Positions 1 to 5,770 of a stretch of DNA of 9,326 bases are shown here, piece by piece. This stretch comes from CAZDSS01 sp964508185 (lineage in GTDB: Bacteria > Pseudomonadota > Alphaproteobacteria > Sphingomonadales > Govanellaceae). The translations under genes were made by a program, and so were the position numbers. Each line of letters starts with the position of its first letter. Position 1 is the stretch's first letter. The stretch spans positions 1 to 9,326 of the forward strand of contig CAZDSS010000097.1 in the NCBI GenBank assembly GCA_964508185.1. Reading direction: 5' to 3'. The notes beneath the pieces were generated by a model. The model had not been told where the DNA came from. It ran no database searches and saw only the letters and a list, made by a program, of their open reading frames with translations.

Positions 1-480
1 GAAGCGCGCCATCACTTCCTTGCCGGTGCCGCTTTCGCCGGTAATGAGAATGCTCGCCTCGCTCGGCGCCACCTGGTCCGCAAGGCGCACCACGTCGCGC
101 ATGGCGGGGTCGCGATAGATGAACTGGTGGCTGTCGTCGGCGACCGCTTCCAGAACGGCGGCGATGAGCTCGGCGTCGGGCGGCAGCGGCAGATATTCCC
201 GCGCGCCGGCGCGGATCGCGGCGACCGCGAGGCGCGTGTCGGACCCGATGCCGCAGGCGATCACCGGCACGGAGATGCGTTCCGAGCGGATCTGGTTGAT
301 GAAGCCCGCAACATCCAGCCCCACATCGATCATGATGAGGTCCGCGCCCTGGGCGCGCAGCAGGGTGAGCGCCGTTTCCGCCTCGGGCGCATGAGTCACG
401 CGCGCGCCCTTGTCCATGGCGATGCGGCTGGCGGTGCTCAGCTGACCGTTCAATGTCCCGACGATGATGAGGCGCATCAT
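1..480 (-). CDS. flbD: FlbD, sigma-54-dependent flagellar transcription activator (N-terminal 160 residues, truncated by the window edge)
   Basis: FlbD is a bacterial enhancer-binding protein that, in Caulobacter and relatives, activates late sigma-54 flagellar promoters and represses the early fliF promoter. The visible 160 residues comprise a receiver-like domain (about 1-110) and the start of the AAA+ sigma-54 interaction domain, with Walker A GESGTGKE at 148-155. The receiver looks degenerate: the acidic pair normally near residues 8-9 is Gly-Thr, and the conserved Lys of the usual YLxKP motif is absent (YLPLPP at 96-101). Asp52 sits near the normal phosphoacceptor position. This fits FlbD, which is thought to be controlled by FliX rather than by ordinary phosphorylation. 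The gene lies 16 bp after the stator gene as the last visible operon member. Two ATGs stand in tandem (480 and 477). The purine-rich GAGGGAG ends 3 nt before the first, so 477 may be the true start. The AAA+ remainder and the DNA-binding domain lie outside the window. Family call firm; the FlbD assignment rests on family features and context. Confidence 0.93.
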   Translation of the reverse strand, partial: MMRLIIVGTLNGQLSTASRIAMDKGARVTHAPEAETALTLLRAQGADLIMIDVGLDVAGFINQIRSERISVPVIACGIGSDTRLAVAAIRAGAREYLPLPPDAELIAAVLEAVADDSHQFIYRDPAMRDVVRLADQVAPSEASILITGESGTGKEVMARF

Positions 481-496
481 GGTCTCCCTCGAGCTC

Positions 497-1258
497 TTAT
501 CTGAAGTACTGGATACGTTTGGCGGGCGGCAGGACCGTGTTGATCAGGGTCTCGAGCCGCCGCGGATTCTCTTTGCGCACGATGGCCGTGGTGCCGATCG
601 TGTAGACGGAATTGAGGAGCACCTCCTCGCGCGCCGCCCGCTCCGCCCGCGCCGCAAGGGGCAGGAACACCATGTGGGCGAGAAGCGCGCCATAGAAGGT
701 GGTAAGCAGCGCGATCGCCATGGCCGGGCCGATGGCGGCCGGATCGTCGAGCGAGCCCAGCATCTTCACAAGGCCCACGAGCGTCCCGATGAGGCCCATG
801 GCCGGCGCCACTTCGGCGGCGCGGCGCAGGATGTTGATGCTGTGCATCTGGGTGCCCGACATGGCGAAGCTTTCGGTCTTCAGGATCTTTTCCGCGTCCT
901 CCGGGCTTGCGCCGTCGGTGACGAGCCGCATGGCGCGATGGAGGAAGGGATCGTCCGACAGGTTGCGGGTCACGGTCTCGATGTCGAGGATGCCGTCGCG
1001 GCGCGCCCGCTCCGCAAGGCGCAGCATGGTCGCCGCCGCCTGCGACGGATCGACGCGGCGCTGCACCAGCATGCGCCACAGGGCGCGCGGCGCATCGCGC
1101 AGCTCTTCGAGCGTGAAGCTCACGGCGGTGATCACGAGCGTGCCGCCGAGGACGATGGCGATCGACGGCCCGTCCACGAAGGCCATGAGCGATCCGTCGG
1201 CCGCAATGGCGACGGCGATCAGGAGAAAGCCCGCAACAAGTCCAATGAGCGTCGTCAC
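497..1258 (-). CDS. motA: MotA/PomA-type flagellar stator protein (proton or sodium channel subunit)
   Basis: This 253-residue inner-membrane protein has the MotA/PomA layout. Transmembrane segments lie near residues 3-20, 30-49, 150-168 and 177-201, with a large cytoplasmic loop between the second and third. The loop has the charged stretch RARRDGILDIE (84-94), likely equivalent to the residues that contact FliG. The third and fourth helices carry the conserved APAMGLIGT (151-159) and GPAMAIALLTTFYG (177-190) motifs with their prolines. The length equals that of sodium-type PomA as I recall it and is shorter than typical proton-type MotA (about 290). The coupling ion cannot be read from this subunit, because the ion-binding Asp is in MotB/PomB, and no motB is in the window. 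Translation starts at GTG with only a weak upstream GGGG as ribosome site. An ATG 5 nt earlier is out of frame and hits a stop two codons later. It follows fliN by 40 bp and precedes flbD by 16 bp, so it should be co-transcribed with the switch genes. Confidence 0.9.
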   Translation of the reverse strand: MTTLIGLVAGFLLIAVAIAADGSLMAFVDGPSIAIVLGGTLVITAVSFTLEELRDAPRALWRMLVQRRVDPSQAAATMLRLAERARRDGILDIETVTRNLSDDPFLHRAMRLVTDGASPEDAEKILKTESFAMSGTQMHSINILRRAAEVAPAMGLIGTLVGLVKMLGSLDDPAAIGPAMAIALLTTFYGALLAHMVFLPLAARAERAAREEVLLNSVYTIGTTAIVRKENPRRLETLINTVLPPAKRIQYFR

Positions 1259-1298
1259 CGCATGAAACCCCGTACCGGCGTGAACCCCTGCAGCGTCA

Positions 1299-1670
1299 TC
1301 AGTTGCCGTCGCCCTTGATGATTTCGGTCATGGTGATGCCGAGGCGGTCTTCCACCAGCACCACCTCGCCGCGCGCGACGAGCCGGTTGTTGACGAAGAT
1401 GTCGATGGCTTCGCCGACCTTGCGGTCGAGTTCGAGCACGGCCCCCGGGGCGAGCTTCAGAAGCTGGCTCACCTGCAGATAGGCCTTGCCGAGCACGGCC
1501 GAGACATTGACGGGGACGTCGAACACCGCCTCGAGATCGCTTGCCGTATGGGTTTCGCCGTCGTCGCCGCCGTCCGCGCCGCCGAAGCCGTCGCCGGACA
1601 GGTCGGCGAGATCCATGTCGCTGCGGGGAGCGCCGTTCTCGGATTCAGGGAATTCGTCTTCACCGGCCAT
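1299..1670 (-). CDS. fliN: Flagellar motor switch protein FliN
   Basis: FliN forms the lower part of the C-ring with FliM. It takes part in rotation switching and helps dock the FliH-FliI export complex. The 123-residue product has a SpoA/FliN domain at about 48-120. Its recognisable core reads VPVNVSAVLGKAYL, then LLKLAPGAVLELDRKVGEAID, FVNNRLVARGEVVLVEDRLGI and TEII. The first 45 or so residues are acidic and glycine-rich (DLSGDGFGGADGGDDGE) and look disordered, a common feature of FliN N-termini. The ATG at 1670 has a good ribosome site (GGAG, 7 nt upstream) and lies 15 bp after the fliH stop, indicating co-transcription. No FliM or FliY-type fusion is visible; fliM must lie elsewhere. Confidence is high from sequence and context together. 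Confidence 0.95.
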   Translation of the reverse strand: MAGEDEFPESENGAPRSDMDLADLSGDGFGGADGGDDGETHTASDLEAVFDVPVNVSAVLGKAYLQVSQLLKLAPGAVLELDRKVGEAIDIFVNNRLVARGEVVLVEDRLGITMTEIIKGDGN

Positions 1671-1685
1671 AGACCTGCTCCATCA

Positions 1686-2318
1686 TCATGCGCATAGTTC
1701 GGCGGCGGCTCTCTCGCGCGCCGCAATGAAATCCTCGACCAGGCGGTCGATCTCTTCCTGGATCACCCGCTCGCGGCGCTCGGCCCCGCCGTCGCCCCAT
1801 TCGACCGTGCAGTCGCTGTTGCGAAGCGCCGGATCCCCGCGCAGCACGATCTCGCCCCCGAAGGCGTGTTCGGCCGCGAGATTCTTGAGCCGGCCGTCGA
1901 GCTCCTCCACGAGCTCGGGCGCGACGCGGATCACAAGCTGCGGCGCATCGCGGCAGATCTCGAAATAGCGCGCGACCATGTGACTGATTTCGCCCGCAGG
2001 CTCCGCCGCCATGAGGCGTGGGGCGAGGGTGCGGGTGATGGCGACCGCAAGGGCCGCCGCTTCCGCCTGCATCAGTTCCTGCCGCGCGGCCTCGCGCGCC
2101 ATCAGCTCGGCAATGCGGGCGCCGAGATTGGTCACGGCCTCGCAGGTCGCCTGCTCGATCCCCTGGAGCGCCTGCTGACGTCCCACGGTCTGGCCTTCGA
2201 GGAACGCCGCCTCGCGCGCCGCCTGCAGGTCCTCCGCCGTGAAGGCGAGCGCGGGCTCCTGCTTCTTGGGCTTCGCGTCGAACGAGCGATCGAAGGTGAA
2301 CTTCTGCGAGCTTTTCAT
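1686..2318 (-). CDS. fliH: FliH-family flagellar export regulator
   Basis: FliH binds the export ATPase FliI as a dimer and links it to FliN at the C-ring; in Caulobacter the protein at this position was called FlbE. The 210-residue product has a charged N-terminus (KFTFDRSFDAKPKKQEP) and an Ala/Glu/Gln-rich helical middle (about 28-105) suited to a coiled-coil dimer. A C-terminal globular part (about 115-210) includes LVIRVAPELVEELDGRLKNLA and GDPALRNSDCTVEWGDGGAER, the latter typical of the FliH/YscL C-terminus (the DCRVEW-like motif). The family is divergent, so position supports the call: 24 bp after fliG and 15 bp before fliN. The ATG at 2318 is preceded by a weak AGCAGG ribosome site. 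No fliI is in the window. Confidence 0.88.
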   Translation of the reverse strand: MKSSQKFTFDRSFDAKPKKQEPALAFTAEDLQAAREAAFLEGQTVGRQQALQGIEQATCEAVTNLGARIAELMAREAARQELMQAEAAALAVAITRTLAPRLMAAEPAGEISHMVARYFEICRDAPQLVIRVAPELVEELDGRLKNLAAEHAFGGEIVLRGDPALRNSDCTVEWGDGGAERRERVIQEEIDRLVEDFIAARERAAAELCA

Positions 2319-2342
2319 GTGACCTGCTTTACAACTTCACGC

Positions 2343-3350
2343 TCAGTAGATGAGCTCGTCCTCGCCCTTGGCGTCGCTCAGGACGATTTCGCCCGCTTCC
2401 GCCAGATCCTTGGCGAGATTGACGATCTCCATCTGCGCCTCGTCCACGTCGCGAAGGCGCACGGGGCCCATGGCCTCCATGTCTTCCTTCAGGATCTTGG
2501 CCGCGCGCTCGGACATGTTGGTGAAGAACAGGTCGCGCAGCGCGTCCGACGCCCCCTTCATGGCGATCGCCAGCTTGTTCTTGTCCACGTTCCGCAGCAG
2601 CGTCTGGATGCCGCCCGGATCGAGCTTCGACAGATCCTCGAAGGTGAACATGAGGGCGCGGATGCGCTCCGCGGATTCGCGGTTCCTGTCCTCGAGCGCC
2701 GACAGGAAGCGCGTCTCGGCGTTGCGGTCGAGATAGTTGAAGATCTCGGCGATCACCTCGTGGCTGTCGCGGCGGGTGGTGCGGGCGAGATTGTTCATGA
2801 ACTCGATCCGCAGCGTCTGCTCCACCTTGTCGAGAATGTCCTTCTGGACGGATTCCATGCGCAGCATGCGCATGATGACTTCCATGGCGAATTCATCCGG
2901 CAGGTTGGCGAGGACGCGCGCCGCATGCTCCGGCTTGATCTTGGAGAGGACGACCGCCACCGTCTGCGGATATTCGTTCTTGAGATAGGCGGCGAGCACC
3001 GTCTCGTTCACGTTGCCGAGCTTGTCCCACATGGTGCGGCCGGCGGGGCCGCGGATCTCGTCCATGATCTGGGCCACGCGATCCTCGGGCAGCACCTTGC
3101 CGAGGAGCCGCTCCGTGTTCTCGTAGTTGCCGCTGAGCGAGCCGACGGACGAGATCTGCGACGCGAAATCCAGGAAGATCTCCTCGACCGTCTTCGCGTC
3201 GATGCGGCCGAGGGACGACATGGCGGCGGAAAGCTCCTTCACTTCCTCGTCGTCCAGCATGTTCCAGATGGGGCGCCCGTATTCCTCGCCGAGGGCGAGC
3301 ATCAGGGCGGCGGCCTTCTCCGGCCCGGGAATGTCATTGATGTCGCGCAT
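2343..3350 (-). CDS. fliG: Flagellar motor switch protein FliG
   Basis: FliG is the rotor protein on which stator units push; its N-terminus binds FliF, its middle FliM and its C-terminus MotA. The 335-residue length is normal for the family (331 in E. coli). The armadillo middle domain carries EYPQ at 126-129, the counterpart of the canonical EHPQ motif. The C-terminal torque helix keeps the charged set: Lys265, Arg282, Glu289, Asp290 and Arg298 align with E. coli Lys264, Arg281, Asp288, Asp289 and Arg297. Only Asp288 is changed, conservatively to Glu. GPVRL (295-299) is also conserved. The ATG at 3350 is only 5 bp past the fliF stop, and the ribosome site (GAG within the fliF stop region) is weak, suggesting translational coupling to fliF. 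Nothing suggests truncation. Confidence 0.98.
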   Translation of the reverse strand: MRDINDIPGPEKAAALMLALGEEYGRPIWNMLDDEEVKELSAAMSSLGRIDAKTVEEIFLDFASQISSVGSLSGNYENTERLLGKVLPEDRVAQIMDEIRGPAGRTMWDKLGNVNETVLAAYLKNEYPQTVAVVLSKIKPEHAARVLANLPDEFAMEVIMRMLRMESVQKDILDKVEQTLRIEFMNNLARTTRRDSHEVIAEIFNYLDRNAETRFLSALEDRNRESAERIRALMFTFEDLSKLDPGGIQTLLRNVDKNKLAIAMKGASDALRDLFFTNMSERAAKILKEDMEAMGPVRLRDVDEAQMEIVNLAKDLAEAGEIVLSDAKGEDELIY

Positions 3351-3355
3351 GTCGC

Positions 3356-5068
3356 TCAGTTGCCATAAAGCCAGTTACGAACGACCGAGGTCGCTTCCTC
3401 GGGATTGCGGTCGATGAGCTCGCCCACCTTCTTGAGCGCCGATCCCTGCACCCGGCCCTCGATGGAGGCGACCTCGATCGCGGTATCGATGCCGCCGCGC
3501 TCGGCGATCTGGCGGGCGGTCAAGGGCCGTCCGGTCTCGTCCACGGGGATCTGCGGCACGCCGTCGGCGGAGGCCGTGGGCAGGGCCGGCAGCATGGCGC
3601 CTTCGGGCGCGGCAAGCGCGGGCTGCATCATGCCGCCGGTCATGTCGGTGAGAAGACCGCCGCCCGGCGCCGGAGGGGTCGCGGCGAGCCGCGTGATGAG
3701 CGGCCGCAGCACGAGGAAGATCACCAGGATCCCGACGAGGCCGAGGACGAAGATCTCCGCCATGCGGAACAGGTCGTCCTTGCGGAAGCCGAGCACGCTG
3801 ATCTCGATGGGCGCCGCTTCGGAGCCGAGGACGTCGGCGAAGCGCATGTTGATGACCTCGACGCTGTCGCCGCGCTCCGCATTGAAGCCGACGGCGGACT
3901 TGACGAGGGCGGTGAGCTTCGCGATCTCCTCGTCGCTCCGCGGCGTATAGGTCAGCTGCCCGTCCGGGCCCTCGCTGTAGAGGCCATCGACCAGCACCGC
4001 GATGGACAGGCGGCGGATGGTCCCCGCCTCATGCACCTCCGTGCGCACGGTCTGGGAGATCTCGTAGTTCACGGTCTCCTCGATGCGCTGGGACGAGGAC
4101 TGGTTGCTCAGCTGGTCGCCGCCCGCATACTGGTCGGCGTCGGGCAGGTTGTTGGCGATGGTCACCGACTGGTTACGCGAACTTTCAAGATCGTTGCTCA
4201 CGTCCTCGACGGTGACCGTCGAGCGCGCGACCTGGCCGTCGGGATCATAGATCTGGGAATTGGTGGTGACCCGGCTGAGGTCCATCTCTACGGCCACTTC
4301 CGCGCGCACCTTGCCAAGGCCGACGGTGCGCTCGAGGAGCGCTTCCACCTGTTCGCGCAGGCGCCGTTCCTGGGCGACGCGCTTTTCCTCGAGCGAGGTC
4401 GCAAGAAGGTCGTCGCTGCTGCCCACGCCCTTGGCGAGCAGGGCGCCGCGATGGTCGATGATGGAGACGCGGTCGGCCTGAAGATCGGGCACGGCGGAGG
4501 CCACCAGATTCTGGATGGCGCGGATCTGGCCCGGCGTCAGCGTCGCGCCCCGGGTCTTGATGGCGATCGACGCGCTCGGCTGGCGCTCGTCGCGGCTGAA
4601 CAGCTGGCGCTGCGGCAGCACCAGATGGACGCGCGCCGAGACGATGGAGTCGATCGAGCGGATGGTGCGGGCGAGCTCGCCCTCGAGCGCGCGCACATGA
4701 TTGACGTTCTGCACGAAGCTGGTGGTGCCGAGGGCGTCCGTGCGGTCGAACAGCTCGTAGCCCACCGAGCCGCCGCCGATGAGATTTTCCTGCGCGATGT
4801 TCATGCGCAGTTCGAGCACCCGGTTGGACGGCACCAGGATGGTGCTGCTGTCGTCCGACAGCTGATAGGGGATCGACATGCTCTGCAGCTTGGCGACGAT
4901 CTTGGCGCTGTCGCCCATGTCGAGATCCGTGTAGAGGAGGGTCATCTTCGGCGCCGCCAGGCGCAGCGTGATGAACAGGAAAAAGGCGATGAGCGCCGCG
5001 CAGACCCCGGCCATCATCAAAAGACGCGTGGTGCCGAGCCCGCGGAAGAACTGCACGAGACCGTTCAC
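3356..5068 (-). CDS. fliF: Flagellar MS-ring protein FliF
   Basis: FliF makes the MS-ring in the inner membrane, the base on which the rotor and export gate assemble. I place the start at GTG 5068, giving 570 residues beginning VNGLVQFFRGLG. An AGGGGG ribosome site lies 9 nt upstream, and the short tail before the first helix is normal for FliF. A longer frame to ATG 5164 adds 32 proline-rich residues and begins at or before the predicted transcription start, so I reject it. Transmembrane helices lie at about 15-38 and 436-456. Between them are the YscJ/FliF ring-building motifs, including DRTDALGTTSFVQNVNHVRALEGELARTI (about 108-136) and the RVHLVLP strand (146-152). The cytoplasmic tail ends in NPEEATSVVRNWLYGN, the FliG-binding helix. 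It is the first gene of the fliF-fliG-fliH-fliN-motA-flbD operon and has its own CtrA-type promoter. Confidence 0.97.
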   Translation of the reverse strand: MNGLVQFFRGLGTTRLLMMAGVCAALIAFFLFITLRLAAPKMTLLYTDLDMGDSAKIVAKLQSMSIPYQLSDDSSTILVPSNRVLELRMNIAQENLIGGGSVGYELFDRTDALGTTSFVQNVNHVRALEGELARTIRSIDSIVSARVHLVLPQRQLFSRDERQPSASIAIKTRGATLTPGQIRAIQNLVASAVPDLQADRVSIIDHRGALLAKGVGSSDDLLATSLEEKRVAQERRLREQVEALLERTVGLGKVRAEVAVEMDLSRVTTNSQIYDPDGQVARSTVTVEDVSNDLESSRNQSVTIANNLPDADQYAGGDQLSNQSSSQRIEETVNYEISQTVRTEVHEAGTIRRLSIAVLVDGLYSEGPDGQLTYTPRSDEEIAKLTALVKSAVGFNAERGDSVEVINMRFADVLGSEAAPIEISVLGFRKDDLFRMAEIFVLGLVGILVIFLVLRPLITRLAATPPAPGGGLLTDMTGGMMQPALAAPEGAMLPALPTASADGVPQIPVDETGRPLTARQIAERGGIDTAIEVASIEGRVQGSALKKVGELIDRNPEEATSVVRNWLYGN

Positions 5069-5106
5069 TTGTGGCAACCCCCTGTCCCTCAACGGATCTG
5101 CTGGAA

Positions 5107-5124
5107 AGGCACAAGGCAGTGCCT
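5107..5124 (-). other. Small stem-loop in the fliF mRNA leader
   Basis: On the minus strand a 6-bp stem (AGGCAC pairing with GTGCCT) closes a 6-nt loop about 40 nt before the fliF GTG, inside the predicted untranslated leader. There is no following T-run, so it is not an intrinsic terminator. It could influence leader stability, but a 6-bp repeat of this size can arise by chance. Confidence 0.3.
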
Positions 5125-5162
5125 GAGGACCAGCCGCAGACCCCCGATGCCGGTCGAAAAGC

Positions 5163-5195
5163 ACGCTAGCAGTCGGGTGGTTATCAAGAGGTTAA
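5163..5195 (-). promoter_or_regulatory. CtrA-type promoter of the fliF operon
   Basis: Reading the minus strand, TTAA-N7-ATAAC (5195-5180) is a one-mismatch CtrA box (consensus TTAA-N7-TTAAC). It overlaps a -35-like TTGATA (5187-5182). Eleven nucleotides further is GCTAGCGT (5170-5163), close to the alphaproteobacterial housekeeping -10 GCTANAWC. The spacing falls in the 10-14 nt range reported for Caulobacter housekeeping promoters, and a CtrA box over the -35 is the usual layout of CtrA-activated promoters. Transcription should start near 5156, about 88 nt before the fliF GTG. This is pattern-based with no experimental support here, but three elements are in register. Confidence 0.75.
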
Positions 5196-5197
5196 GT

Positions 5198-5216
5198 CTA
5201 GGCAAAATTTGCCTAG
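5198..5216. promoter_or_regulatory. Perfect 19-bp palindrome next to the fliF promoter (candidate operator)
   Basis: CTAGGCAAAATTTGCCTAG is a perfect inverted repeat with 9-bp arms around one central base, two bases upstream of the CtrA box of the fliF promoter. The symmetry suggests a dimeric DNA-binding protein. Its core (GGC, AAA-like centre, GC) partly resembles the Caulobacter ftr element bound by FlbD, which I recall as CC-CGGC--AAA--GC-G, but several positions differ. As RNA it would have no T-run, so a terminator role is unlikely. Confidence 0.6.
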
Positions 5217-5222
5217 GGGTGG

Positions 5223-5273
5223 CGACAAGGCGTTGGCACGTGATGCGGGCGGCGCGGACGGCCGCCCTTGTCG
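5223..5273 (-). repeat. Nested inverted repeat downstream of sciP
   Basis: Just past the sciP stop, CGACAAGG (5273-5266) is perfectly complementary to CCTTGTCG (5230-5223). Inside these arms is a second pair, GGGCGG (5267-5262) and CCGCCC (5252-5247), overlapping the outer arm by two bases. The sciP transcript end could fold into this nested stem. No T-run follows, so it would be a Rho-dependent end, an RNA processing site, or a read-through structure rather than a classical intrinsic terminator. Confidence 0.45.
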
Positions 5274-5285
5274 ATGCGGATTTGC

Positions 5286-5591
5286 TCAGGATTCGGCGTG
5301 GCGGCCGCCGCCGTCATGGTCCCGGTATTGCTGGACGCGGGTGGTGCGCAGGCCCGGCAGGCCGTTGCGGTCGATCGCCCGCTGCCAGGACAGGAATTCC
5401 TCGACAGAAAGGGTGTAGCGCCGGCAGGCTTCCTCCAGCGACAGGAGCCCGCCCCGAACAGCAGCCACCACCTCCGCCTTGCGACGGATCACCCAGCGCT
5501 GGGTATTCCGCGGCGGCAGGTCCGCAAGCGTCAGGGGCTCCCCGGTGGGGCCGATGACCTGTGTCGGACGAACGGGCTTCTGTGGCTTCAT
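5286..5591 (-). CDS. sciP: SciP, DUF1153 small CtrA-inhibitory protein
   Basis: SciP is a small helix-turn-helix protein that in Caulobacter prevents CtrA from activating its target promoters in swarmer cells. The product carries the signature VIGPTGEPLTLADLPP, then RRKAEVVAAVRGGLLSLEEAC, and then YTLSVEEFLSWQRAIDRNGLPGLRTTR, which together form the conserved trihelical DNA-binding unit. I place the start at ATG 5591 (101 residues). An in-frame ATG at 5621 would add ten residues but has no ribosome site and sits at the predicted transcription start (near 5623). ATG 5591 has a GGAG about 11 nt upstream, and about ten residues before VIGP is what I recall for homologues. The C-terminal tail is Asp/Gly/His-rich. 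It lies alone between the flgE terminator and the fliF promoter, with its own CtrA-type promoter, so it is probably both a CtrA target and a CtrA inhibitor. Confidence 0.93.
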   Translation of the reverse strand: MKPQKPVRPTQVIGPTGEPLTLADLPPRNTQRWVIRRKAEVVAAVRGGLLSLEEACRRYTLSVEEFLSWQRAIDRNGLPGLRTTRVQQYRDHDGGGRHAES

Positions 5592-5629
5592 CTGGTGCTG
5601 GTCTCCAACTCTCTTACGCATGAGACGGG

Positions 5630-5661
5630 AGGGTAGCCGAGGGCGTTTAAGAAAGGGCTAA
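5630..5661 (-). promoter_or_regulatory. CtrA-type promoter of sciP
   Basis: On the minus strand TTAG-N7-TTAA (5661-5647) is a near-consensus CtrA box. It is followed after 9 nt by GCTACCCT (5637-5630), a -10 of the GCTA class. The fliF promoter has the same arrangement with a 10-nt gap. A further half-site-like GGTTAACC lies upstream at 5676-5669. The predicted transcription start is near 5623. Evidence is pattern matching only. Confidence 0.65.
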
Positions 5662-5683
5662 AGAATGGGGTTAACCAGTGCTG

Positions 5684-5702
5684 AACAATCGTTTCAATTG
5701 TT
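5684..5702. repeat. 6-bp inverted repeat upstream of the sciP promoter
   Basis: AACAAT (5684-5689) and ATTGTT (5697-5702) form an inverted repeat around 7 bases in an AT-rich patch, unlike the surrounding GC-rich DNA. It lies about 60-80 bp upstream of the predicted sciP start and could be an operator, although arms this short may occur by chance. Confidence 0.35.
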
Positions 5703-5714
5703 GCGAACGCCCTG

Positions 5715-5751
5715 AAAAAGCACGGCCCCGCCGTGGGTTACGCCGGGGCCG
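5715..5751 (-). terminator. Intrinsic terminator after flgE
   Basis: On the minus strand CGGCCCCG (5751-5744) pairs perfectly with CGGGGCCG (5730-5723) across a 13-nt loop. The stem is followed three bases later by five T residues (5719-5715). It begins 20 bp after the flgE stop and separates the hook genes from the sciP promoter. Confidence 0.85.
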
Positions 5752-5770
5752 CGTCACTTGACGTGGGCGC

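Noticed and set aside
1866..3368. Long plus-strand open frame (500 codons) opposite fliH and fliG
   Set aside because: It mirrors the fliG and fliH codon pattern and has biased Arg/His/Leu composition with no recognisable domain. It crosses real gene boundaries.
5069..5164. N-terminal extension of FliF to ATG 5164 (32 extra residues)
   Set aside because: The extension is not FliF-like, starts at or upstream of the predicted transcription start, and lacks a ribosome site. GTG 5068 has AGGGGG at 9 nt and gives the usual FliF N-terminus.
5234..5248. TGGCACG on the plus strand followed by ATGC, resembling a sigma-54 -24/-12 promoter
   Set aside because: The GG to GC spacing is 8 rather than the required 10 bases, and it would transcribe antisense into sciP with no gene downstream on that strand.
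4031..5557. Long plus-strand open frame (508 codons) opposite fliF and sciP
   Set aside because: The opposite strand encodes clear FliF and SciP. The product is His/Arg/Ala-rich with no family resemblance, as expected from an antisense frame in GC-rich coding DNA.
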